Part shown: piece after piece, positions 15,805 through 23,240 of the stretch
Numbering within the stretch: position 1 is the stretch's first letter
Layout: the number at the start of each line of letters is the position of its first letter
NCBI GenBank assembly: GCA_964462945.1
Contig: CAYWZW010000056.1
Location: forward strand, 1 to 36,424
From: GCA-020343675 sp964462945
GTDB taxonomy: Bacteria > Planctomycetota > Phycisphaerae > Sedimentisphaerales > Anaerobacaceae
Length of the DNA: 36,424 bases
Direction of reading: 5' to 3'
Translations under genes and position numbers: made by a program
The notes under the pieces: generated by a model
Seen by the model: the letters and a program-made list of their open reading frames with translations, nothing else
What the model was told of the DNA's origin: nothing
Database searches by the model: none

Positions 15805-15833
15805 ATGATAACCGAAACGGCCCTCGAAAGCAA
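15805..15833 (-). promoter_or_regulatory. Putative promoter of the 31-codon unit
   Basis: On the minus strand TTGCTT (15828-15833), a 17-base spacer and TATCAT (15805-15810). The predicted start near 15798 gives a transcript of about 195 bases to the terminator. Confidence 0.5.
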
Positions 15834-15884
15834 GAAAAATCACCATTTAATGCGTATAACTCTCCGCTGAAAAAGCACTTACAT

Positions 15885-16334
15885 GCCGTGAGACAGATAC
15901 AATTTTTTCCCGACTATGCGTGGAGCTGATGGCGCTCGGGGACCCCTCGGCCAACAGGAGGGGATTCGCCGGAGTCCCAAGCATCGGCGACGACGCAAAC
16001 GCAGCGTGCGGCCGGCTGCCGGTTTGGCCTTCGCGTGGTTATGTGTCAAGAAGCGACGGCAGCTTTCAGCAGGTGTATGAGCATCCCTTGAGTCAGAGCG
16101 TTCGCTCCCACAGCGAACGTTTTCGACGGAGTTTACTTGACCTTGAAGCGCGGGTGGATTATATTTACTTCTTAGTTTAGCATCGATTGATATAGTATTT
16201 GATGAATTGTCACCATTGACTCCGTCAAAACGCTTAAGGCGGATAGCATCATGCAGCAATGGGGTGCCTAACGAGGCTGGCAAAGCAGTTTGGGTCGCAT
16301 TATAGCGCTGCGACAGAAGAAAAAGGAGAATGAA
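15885..16334. other. Gene-free, strongly folded segment upstream of tatA
   Basis: About 450 bases without a convincing gene. On the plus strand CCCCTC/GAGGGG enclosed by GGCG/CGCC forms a nested hairpin near 15932-15974, and CGTTCGCT (16099-16106) pairs with AGCGAACG (16112-16119) over a five-base loop and is followed by TTTT. An 86-codon open frame (15920-16180) crosses these stems but its product has no recognisable features. The segment could hold a structured RNA, a repeat or the tatA leader. Confidence 0.35.
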
Positions 16335-16616
16335 ATGGCTCAATACGCTCAATATCTGCTGGGTTTTCTTAACCTTCCGGGTCACTCTGAATGGCTGATT
16401 ATTCTCATTATCGCTCTTCTGATATTCGGCAGGCGCCTTCCTGAGATCGCCCGCAGCGTGGGCAGGAGTCTGACTGAGTTCAAAAAGGGTATCCGCGAAG
16501 CACAGGAAATGAAAGATGATGTTGTGGACGACGTCAAGCAAATAGAGAAGGACGTCACAAAGCAGGCCAAGGACGCCACGGGTCTGAATGACAATGACAC
16601 CATGGGCTCCAACTGA
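16335..16616 (+). CDS. tatA: Twin-arginine translocase subunit TatA
   Basis: A 93-residue protein with one N-terminal transmembrane helix (WLIILIIALLIFG), then the conserved FGRRLPEIARSVGRSLTEFK amphipathic helix and an acidic-basic tail ending NDNDTMGSN. TatA oligomers form the transient pore that exports folded proteins. The FGRR start of the amphipathic helix replaces the usual FG-P-x-x-L with a similar turn. The ATG at 16335 has AAAGGAG nine bases upstream. tatC follows after 46 bases. No separate TatB is visible, so a minimal TatAC system is likely. Confidence 0.9.
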   Translation: MAQYAQYLLGFLNLPGHSEWLIILIIALLIFGRRLPEIARSVGRSLTEFKKGIREAQEMKDDVVDDVKQIEKDVTKQAKDATGLNDNDTMGSN

Positions 16617-16662
16617 AGCTGGCAAACACTCCAGGCTCAATTATCAGCGATCAATTTCCAAG

Positions 16663-17532
16663 ATGGGCGAAACTGAAAAGAAGGATGCCAAGGCCAAACC
16701 CGCCAAGCCAAAAAAAAGGATACCGGACCCCCACGATACCACGATGAGTCTGGGCGACCACCTTGAGGAGCTGCGCGCCCGGCTGATTCTGGCGATATTA
16801 GGTCTGGCGGCGGCGCTGATTGTGTGCCTGTTCTTCGGCAAGTGGATCATATTGTTCATCGAAGTGCCTTATTACCAGGCGATGGGACAGGAAAAACCCC
16901 TTCAGGTCATAGAACCCGTGGACGGTTTTCTCAGCTACATGAAGATATCCCTGATTGCCGGCGTGGTTCTATCTTCGCCCTGGATTTTCTACCAGATCTG
17001 GCTGTTTATTGCCGCGGGCCTGTATCCGCGGGAGAGGCGATACGTCTATCTTGCGGTACCCTTCTCGACGGGATTGTTTATTGCGGGGGCACTGTTGTTT
17101 ATCCTTGTGATAGCGCCGGCTACCCTGAAGTTTCTGGTGATGTTCAACCGGCGTGTTCTTGAGGTAGAATCCAATTTTACCTTCAAGAGTTATGTATCCT
17201 TCGTGAGCACAATGATGCTGGTCTTCGGCCTGGCGTTTCAGACGCCGATAGCCATTTTCTTTCTGAACAAAACCGGGCTGGTCTCCATTCAATCAATGCG
17301 CAAGTCAAGAAAATTCGTTGTGTTAGGCAGTGTCATTGCAGCGGCCGTCGCCACGCCGGGAGGAGACTTCTTTTCGCTGTTCACTCTTGCGATTCCGCTA
17401 TATCTGCTCTTCGAGTTCGGCATAGTGCTCAGTGTCCTTTCGGCCCGCAGGAAAAAACTGCCGGACAAGCAGGAACAACCGCAGCCAGCCCTTAGTACAG
17501 CCGCTGACGCTACAGATGCTATGACTGATTGA
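16663..17532 (+). CDS. tatC: Twin-arginine translocase subunit TatC
   Basis: A 289-residue integral membrane protein with six hydrophobic segments. The conserved cytoplasmic N-terminus MSLGDHLEELRARLI, the PxxFYQIWLFIAAGLYPRER-type loop (SSPWIFYQIWLFIAAGLYPR) and FGLAFQTPIAIFFLNKTGLV identify it. TatC binds twin-arginine signal peptides. An unusually long basic N-terminal extension (KKDAKAKPAKPKKR) precedes the core, and the C-terminus is an Ala/Gln-rich tail. The ATG at 16663 has a poor ribosome site, so translation may be coupled to tatA. The sulfatase at 24824 is one likely client. Confidence 0.93.
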   Translation: MGETEKKDAKAKPAKPKKRIPDPHDTTMSLGDHLEELRARLILAILGLAAALIVCLFFGKWIILFIEVPYYQAMGQEKPLQVIEPVDGFLSYMKISLIAGVVLSSPWIFYQIWLFIAAGLYPRERRYVYLAVPFSTGLFIAGALLFILVIAPATLKFLVMFNRRVLEVESNFTFKSYVSFVSTMMLVFGLAFQTPIAIFFLNKTGLVSIQSMRKSRKFVVLGSVIAAAVATPGGDFFSLFTLAIPLYLLFEFGIVLSVLSARRKKLPDKQEQPQPALSTAADATDAMTD

Positions 17533-17667
17533 CGCAACGCTGCACAGTCATTCTTCTGCTCAATCCCGTCAACAATCAGATCGGAAGGCAGGCGCGATAG
17601 AAACTCGCCCATGCCATAGGCAATCCTGTCGGCGTTACCCCGGTCAACGGCGATACTCGAAAGCAAA

Positions 17668-17697
17668 CGGGGCCTATATCCGCAGATATAGGCCCCG
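17668..17697 (-). terminator. Strong hairpin between convergent tatC and the LamG protein gene
   Basis: CGGGGCCTATATC (17668-17680), loop CGCA and GATATAGGCCCCG (17685-17697) form a perfect 13-pair stem. On the minus strand TTTGCTTT follows, giving a modest U-tract for the LamG gene; it may also serve tatC from the other side. The rest of 17533-17745 shows no gene. Confidence 0.65.
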
Positions 17698-17745
17698 AAT
17701 TGGTGCAAATCCTGATGCCATTGCATCCCGAAGCGGCGTTCAGCT

Positions 17746-20700
17746 TTAGGGAGCCGTTCTCGGCCGATACAGGCGAATGTCATCGAAGTACATCTTGCCT
17801 GAGCCGCCCGGGGCCGTCTGATTGCCCCTGGTGCCCAGACCAACGGCGATCCGGTCCACGTTCTTCAGGTTGATGCCCTTGTCGGCAAACGACTGAAGCG
17901 GAATCACCCACTCCGTCCAGGTGGCGATCTGTGCGGCGCTCGGATCGGCATTGACCACAACGGCCGGCTGGCCCCCGCTGTTGGAAACGGCGACATACAA
18001 CGGCTCAGCCGCATTGCTGGCGATACCGATATCCTGGTGCGCCCACTGCGGACTGACCGTACCGGTAATCGTAACGTTAGTGAAAACGGCCTGACAGGTC
18101 AGAGCAGCATCGTGGGCCGTTACCGCCAAACCGACATAGACCGTCGAGCTCATCGGGATGTTCCGCGGCGTCGCACCCGTGACCGGCTGCCATGTGGTGC
18201 CGTTGGCCGAATGGGAAACCGTAAAGTTGCCAGCTGCGTCACGCTCCAGCTTCAGCCAACGCGGAGCGGTGACCCCGGTCTGATTCGTGTTGAAGCTGGC
18301 GGCGCCCGTCGTGTCGCGGCCCTGCGAGCCCACGCCGTTGCTGGGCGTAACGCACGCAAAGGCGTGCTTCGAGCCGCCATCCAGCGTCTCACGAATCATC
18401 ACGCCTGCTTTGGCCCAGCCGTTGGTGTTCTGGACGCTCTGGACCCTTGCGACAATCGAGCCGGCGCCGGTGAGCGTCTTGTAGGCAAAGTGAAACTCGT
18501 CGCGATAATTGCCTGCCGTGCCGACGTCCCAGATGTCCGTGCCGGAGGCGGTCATGGTGTATGTGCCGGCCGGAGCTTCTGTGAAGCTGCCGACGGAGCC
18601 GGGAAGCCCTCTGAACCACAGCGACAACTCCCCAACGCCTTCCTCGGTCCAGTCACGTGGGGCTGTTAATGTCAGCTCGGCTTCAGAATACTTCGCGAAG
18701 CCCTGCTTGTTGTTGTCGTAAGACAGCGGCATCGACTGCCGGCCGCCGTGAACAATGGTCTGCTCAGTAAAGGAAACCGTGTTCTCATCGCCCACGGCCG
18801 CACCGGTGCCGTTGCCGGCAAAGTACGGCGGGCTGCCGGGCGCACCGTAACCAAGACCATCGTGCCACGAGTACCAGATCTGATTAGCGCCGGCATTGTA
18901 GGACTCGAAATCATCCACAAGCAGGAAATCACCCGTTGTGAAGCTCCAGAGATTGCCGACCCACGGACTGTTGGCGTTGACGTTGTTGACCTCATCAATA
19001 CGCCAATAATACGTCGTGTACCAGGCGAGTTTGCCCGGACTGTAGCTCTCATCGCCAAGCGCTTTGCTGCCCTTGTACTCCGGCGAGGCCTTGGTGGCAT
19101 TCCTGACGGCGTCCGCAACGGTGCCGAAATAGACTTCATGCGACGCGGCGAAATCGCCCGGACCCCACGTTAGAACGGGAGTCAGCGACGTGCCGGTCGC
19201 GCCGTTGATCGGACTCGGGCCGCTGGCCTTGACAGGGGGCGACAAGGCCGCCTGTGGAACAAGCTGCTTGGGCGTGCGGGGACTCGACCAGCGTAGTTCT
19301 GCTACCGCCCCGCCGCCATTCTCATAGAACTCCATCAGGAGGCTGTATGTATTGCCGGCGACTAGGTCTATCTTGCCGCTGTTCTCGGTGGCCGCGTGGT
19401 CCGTCCAGTTGTCGACAAGCGGCTGGCCGTCAATCCACAGACGCACGCCATCGTCGCTGTTCGTGTAGAATGTGTAGGTCTCGGTAAATGCCGCCTCCAC
19501 CTCACCCGTCCATCGGGCCGAGAACTGATCATTGCCGACCGCCGGATCCGGTCCGCCCGGATCGCCCCAGTTGAAGTTGATCTGGGGGTCTGTGCGGGTC
19601 AGGACGAAGGTCCCGAAGTCCATCCCTCTGTAGTAGTCTCCCCGCACTCCTCCGCCCACCTTTGCGGTCGCGAAGCTCCAGACATCGCCTTTGTGCGTGG
19701 CGGCGCCGTCGAACTCATCCACCCGCCAGTAATACGTCGTCTCGACTTTGAGCGGCCCGGGGTTGTAAGTTACAACGCCCTGCGGCGGGCGGCCGGTGCC
19801 ATTGGCCACAGTATCAAAATTGTCGCCGAAGTACACCGTATGCAATTTCGCCCCGAAGCCCGCCGTCCAGCTCAGAGTAGTGGCTGCCGCGTCGATGAAT
19901 TTTGAACCGTCGGCCGGTCGCGGGTTATATGCCTTCTTGGGTGGAACCGTGAAGCTCCAGACCGGCCCTTTCCACGGACTGTTCGGGTCCGCACTGTTGA
20001 CCTCGTCGATTCGCCAATAGTAGGTTGTGCCCGGAACCAGGCCGTCCGGATAAGGGAATCCAGGAAAGCCGGCCACGAAATACGTGCTGGTCTGATTGCC
20101 TCGGAACGTACCTCCGGCGCCGGCGTTCACGTCGTCAGAACTCTCGCCTAAGTACACATCGTGAGAAACCGCAAAGTCGCCCGGCCTCCAGGACAGGGTC
20201 ACCCACGTATCGGCGTGTAGCGCACCATCAGCCGGGCTAGGGCTCGAGGCATACGGATATCCCTCAAGACCGCGCATGGCCGATTGAATCTCGGCATCCG
20301 TCAGGGCGTGGCTATACACCTGCACATCGTCAATGATGCCCCTGAACCACTGACCACTACCCCATGCACCAATAACCGTATTACCTGATGTACCGAGATA
20401 AGGAGCCGCGGACCCCTGAGCCGCCTGCTTTCCGTCTATGTATATTCTTCTGTTTTGATTGGCAAAATCGTACCAGAAAGTCAGGTGGTACCAATTATTC
20501 TCCTGGATGAGCCCACCGGCAGTATCCAGGTCATTATTGTAGAATCCCATGCGAACGCCGCCAGGGGGCACATTTCCACTTCCAACTCCCCCGATACGAA
20601 AATGCATGTCCGTGTTATTTGCCCCTGTCAGCCCCGTGGAGAAGACGACTTGCTCGCCGGTGTACAACACCGGATTGACCCACATCGCGACAGTGAAACT

Positions 20701-20961
20701 TCGACTATTGAGCGGAATATTCGCCGCCACGACGCGAGCATTGGAACCGTTGAACTGGATGGCTTGACCAAGCTGACCTGCCACCCACTGTGCGCCCCCC
20801 TGGAGGGCGCCATCGTTGCCGGTGCCACTCGAATCAGCAGCGATGGTCCCGGAGCCATCGTCAAACCTCCACCAGGCGACAAGGTCAGCCCGGGCCGGAC
20901 CCGTCAGAGTCAGACCTGACACGAAAACAAAAAGAGTTAGATAAATCACTTTTCTGCACAT
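17746..20961 (-). CDS. Large secreted LamG / fibronectin-like / PA14 protein
   Basis: A 1071-residue secreted protein, probably a carbohydrate-binding surface protein. A signal peptide (residues 1-25) is followed by a LamG/concanavalin-like domain (about 26-235: LVAWWRFDDGSG, YIDGKQAAQG, GIIDDVQVYSHALTDAEI). Two fibronectin-like modules with the TTYYWRIDEVNS signature follow (about 236-345 and 346-435), then a PA14 domain (about 440-580: GDYYRGMDFGTF; TFYTNSDDGVRLWIDGQPLV) and a third TTYYWRIDEVNN module (about 581-680). The last 390 residues are a jelly-roll-like domain (VDDFESYNAG to MYFDDIRLYRP) split by a second beta-sandwich (about 800-960). No PEP-CTERM or other anchor ends the protein. 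GGAGG lies seven bases before the ATG. Confidence 0.88.
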   Translation of the reverse strand: MCRKVIYLTLFVFVSGLTLTGPARADLVAWWRFDDGSGTIAADSSGTGNDGALQGGAQWVAGQLGQAIQFNGSNARVVAANIPLNSRSFTVAMWVNPVLYTGEQVVFSTGLTGANNTDMHFRIGGVGSGNVPPGGVRMGFYNNDLDTAGGLIQENNWYHLTFWYDFANQNRRIYIDGKQAAQGSAAPYLGTSGNTVIGAWGSGQWFRGIIDDVQVYSHALTDAEIQSAMRGLEGYPYASSPSPADGALHADTWVTLSWRPGDFAVSHDVYLGESSDDVNAGAGGTFRGNQTSTYFVAGFPGFPYPDGLVPGTTYYWRIDEVNSADPNSPWKGPVWSFTVPPKKAYNPRPADGSKFIDAAATTLSWTAGFGAKLHTVYFGDNFDTVANGTGRPPQGVVTYNPGPLKVETTYYWRVDEFDGAATHKGDVWSFATAKVGGGVRGDYYRGMDFGTFVLTRTDPQINFNWGDPGGPDPAVGNDQFSARWTGEVEAAFTETYTFYTNSDDGVRLWIDGQPLVDNWTDHAATENSGKIDLVAGNTYSLLMEFYENGGGAVAELRWSSPRTPKQLVPQAALSPPVKASGPSPINGATGTSLTPVLTWGPGDFAASHEVYFGTVADAVRNATKASPEYKGSKALGDESYSPGKLAWYTTYYWRIDEVNNVNANSPWVGNLWSFTTGDFLLVDDFESYNAGANQIWYSWHDGLGYGAPGSPPYFAGNGTGAAVGDENTVSFTEQTIVHGGRQSMPLSYDNNKQGFAKYSEAELTLTAPRDWTEEGVGELSLWFRGLPGSVGSFTEAPAGTYTMTASGTDIWDVGTAGNYRDEFHFAYKTLTGAGSIVARVQSVQNTNGWAKAGVMIRETLDGGSKHAFACVTPSNGVGSQGRDTTGAASFNTNQTGVTAPRWLKLERDAAGNFTVSHSANGTTWQPVTGATPRNIPMSSTVYVGLAVTAHDAALTCQAVFTNVTITGTVSPQWAHQDIGIASNAAEPLYVAVSNSGGQPAVVVNADPSAAQIATWTEWVIPLQSFADKGINLKNVDRIAVGLGTRGNQTAPGGSGKMYFDDIRLYRPRTAP

Positions 20962-21576
20962 AGTAATCCTCCATCAAGAAAGTTAAGTTGAAAAACAACC
21001 TGCACTAATCTCTACGTTGACTACATTCTATCCTTGCTGCAAGACAGTCTCTTTCAGGTGTGATACCACCTCCTTTCCTCAAAAGGTCCAAGAGGACCTG
21101 TCAATCAGAATGTAGAAGAATCGTCGGTACGCGGCAAGAATCCCGGCCGAGAATTGCTCTGCCATGTTGGCAGCCCCCTTGGTCAGGCTCATTTGCCTGC
21201 GAACCGTGCGAATTCTGCCCGTCGTCCGAAAAAATCCACAGATTTTCCTTTCTCCTATTTATACCAGATTGGTCTTCCCGCCGTCAAGAAAAATCCCGCT
21301 GGGGGCAAAACGCGGTGCGGTCGGCATTCGGTGGCGGATTGCGATTCATTCCCCCCGCTTGTCATTTCGACCGGAGGCCGAAGGCCGGAGTGGAGAAATC
21401 TGACCTCCCGTGACAGACACGCCGCGTTCGCAGCCAGATGTCTCGACTCCGCTTCGCTGCGCTCGACATGGCAAGAGCGCCGGTGCTCCCGTTCTTACAA
21501 ACATGAATCGCACCCGAAAACACACGCCTTGAGGCGGTAGGAGCAAAGATCCATGCTTGCGGCACGATATGCGATG
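20962..21576. other. Long leader and repeat-bearing spacer
   Basis: Upstream of the LamG gene the minus strand carries a full-length Shine-Dalgarno-like AAGGAGGTG (21067-21075) about 106 bases before the start codon, and a small AGGTCC/GGACCT hairpin (21084-21099). Further right is repeat copy 1 (21314-21473). The remainder holds no gene I can support. Confidence 0.5.
21314..21473. repeat. Interspersed repeat, copy 1
   Basis: Shares long identical blocks with 23092-23240 in the same orientation, for example GTCGGCATTCGGTGGCGGAT and CGACCGGAGGCCGAAGGCC. Its two halves are rough inverted copies of each other (a CATTTCGACCGGAGGCC...-type arm and a CAGATGTCTCGACTCC...-type arm), as in palindromic interspersed elements. 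It lies downstream of the MBL hydrolase gene. Confidence 0.75.
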
Positions 21577-22983
21577 CTAATCAAGGGTGATCTGGTCCTG
21601 ATAGGCCGGAACAGCCACTTCCCAGCCCATTTTCTGCCCTATGTAGTCGGCAAAATGGCGCGCACTCTCGGATTCGCCGTGTACGACAAACAGCTTTCTG
21701 GGCGGCTTCTTCAGTCCGTTGAGCCATTGAAGAAGCTCCTCTCTGTCCGCGTGGGCTGAAAAGCCGTTTATCCGGGCCACTCTGGCCTTCACCGGATATT
21801 CCTGGCCGAGTATTCGGACTCGTTTCTGGCCGTCAACGATCTGTCTGCCGAGTGTGCCAACCGCCTGATAGCCCACGAACATTATCGTGTTCTGGCGTTT
21901 GGCGATGTTATTAACCAGATGGTGTTTTATTCTTCCGCCCGTGCACATTCCCGAGCCGGCGATGACCATGACCGTGCCTTTGATATGGTTGATGGCTTTG
22001 GACTGCTCGCTTGTCTCAACTATCTTCAGCTCCGGAAACTCGAAGGGCGAGCCATGGAGCCGCAGAAACTCAGCCATCTGCTCGTCGTACAACTCGCGGT
22101 GCCGCTTGAAAACCTTGGTAATGCTCGCGGCCATCGGGCTGTCCAGATAAACGGGAAAGTGGGGTATCGCTTTTTCGATCAGTAATTCATTGATATAGTA
22201 CAGAAGCTCCTGCGCGCGCTCCAGCGCGAAGCTGGGGACGATAATCTTGCCGCCGGCCTGCTTAGTCGAATTGATGACCTCGGCAATCATCTTCTTTGCA
22301 TCTTCAGGTCCCTCATGCACCCTGTCGCCGTATGTGGACTCCACAAGGACGTAATCGGCTTGCTCGACCAGCGAAGGGTCCCGCACGATGGGCCTGTGCG
22401 GCCGGCCCACGTCTCCAGAGAACAGGACACTCCTGTCCTGGCCGTTTTGACTGACCTTCACCTTTATGATTGAGGAGCCGAGAACGTGACCGGCCTCGCA
22501 GAATGTCGCCTCGACGCCGGCGCCAAGCTGCACGGGCTGCTTATATTTCACGGCGGCAAAGTGCGGAAAACAGGCCTCCGCGTCGGCCGTCGTGTAAAGA
22601 GCAACCTCTTCGTATGGACCCTTGCGGCCTTCGCGCCGGTGTCTTTTGCGTTTGAACTCGGCGTCTTCTTCCTGCAGCTTGGCCGAATCCAGCAGGATGA
22701 TTCGGGCTATCTCCGCCGTGGCCTCCGTGCAGTATATCTTGCCTTTAAATCCGTCCTTGACCAGCTTCGGCAGCAAGCCGCAATGATCCAGATGGGCGTG
22801 AGTTAACAGAACGGCGTCGATACTGCCGGGCGGCACGGTAAACGGCTCCCAGTTTCTGGCCTGAAACTGCCGCTCCTGATAGAGCCCGCAATCGACCAGA
22901 AGCCGCGTGCCATTGGCCTGAAGGAGATGCCTCGAGCCCGTGACGTTCTGAGCGGCGCCGAGAAACTGCAACTTTATCGACAT
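21577..22983 (-). CDS. MBL-fold / beta-CASP RNA-type metallohydrolase
   Basis: A 468-residue metallo-beta-lactamase-fold protein with a beta-CASP domain, the architecture of CPSF73/YsgA-like RNA nucleases. Metal-binding motifs are THAHLDHCGLLPKLVKDGF, the histidine of EAGHVLGSS, and the aspartate of VLFSGDVGR. The beta-CASP part has VESTYGDRVH, the GGKIIVPSFALERAQELLYY segment and MVIAGSGMCTGGRIKHHL, and INGFSAHADREEL is the late histidine motif. These enzymes cut or trim RNA in the cytoplasm; the exact substrate cannot be told from sequence. Length is normal. The gene is flanked on both sides by copies of the same repeat and is not obviously part of the degradation operon. Confidence 0.9.
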   Translation of the reverse strand: MSIKLQFLGAAQNVTGSRHLLQANGTRLLVDCGLYQERQFQARNWEPFTVPPGSIDAVLLTHAHLDHCGLLPKLVKDGFKGKIYCTEATAEIARIILLDSAKLQEEDAEFKRKRHRREGRKGPYEEVALYTTADAEACFPHFAAVKYKQPVQLGAGVEATFCEAGHVLGSSIIKVKVSQNGQDRSVLFSGDVGRPHRPIVRDPSLVEQADYVLVESTYGDRVHEGPEDAKKMIAEVINSTKQAGGKIIVPSFALERAQELLYYINELLIEKAIPHFPVYLDSPMAASITKVFKRHRELYDEQMAEFLRLHGSPFEFPELKIVETSEQSKAINHIKGTVMVIAGSGMCTGGRIKHHLVNNIAKRQNTIMFVGYQAVGTLGRQIVDGQKRVRILGQEYPVKARVARINGFSAHADREELLQWLNGLKKPPRKLFVVHGESESARHFADYIGQKMGWEVAVPAYQDQITLD

Positions 22984-23091
22984 ACTTCACCTCATTTTTG
23001 TGGGTGGCGAGCTTTGTAATAGAAGATTCTACAAAGATGCCACTGCCAAGTCAAATGAAGAACGCCACAAGGGACCCGGCGGGTGCAGTCG

Positions 23092-23240
23092 GCATTCGGT
23101 GGCGGATTGCGATTCATTCTCGCTGCTTGTCATCTCGACCGGAGGCCGAAGGCCGCAGTGGAGAGATCTGGCCACGAAGGATAGACATACCCATCCGCCG
23201 CCAGATGTCTCGACTGCGCTGCGCTCCGCTCGACATGACA
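23092..23240. repeat. Interspersed repeat, copy 2, overlapping the sulfatase 3' end
   Basis: Second copy of the element at 21314-21473, same orientation. Bases 23130-23240 encode the last 36 residues and the stop of the sulfatase frame on the minus strand. Confidence 0.75.

Noticed and set aside
15920..16180. An 86-codon plus-strand frame in the tatA upstream region
   Set aside because: It crosses strong stem structures, has no ribosome site that I trust and no recognisable motif; kept only as an alternative explanation of the segment.
15879..16640. A 253-codon minus-strand frame
   Set aside because: Antisense to tatA over half its length and crossing the folded spacer; product shows no recognisable domain.
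18037..18669. A 210-codon plus-strand frame
   Set aside because: Antisense to the LamG/PA14 protein gene; GC-rich shadow frame.
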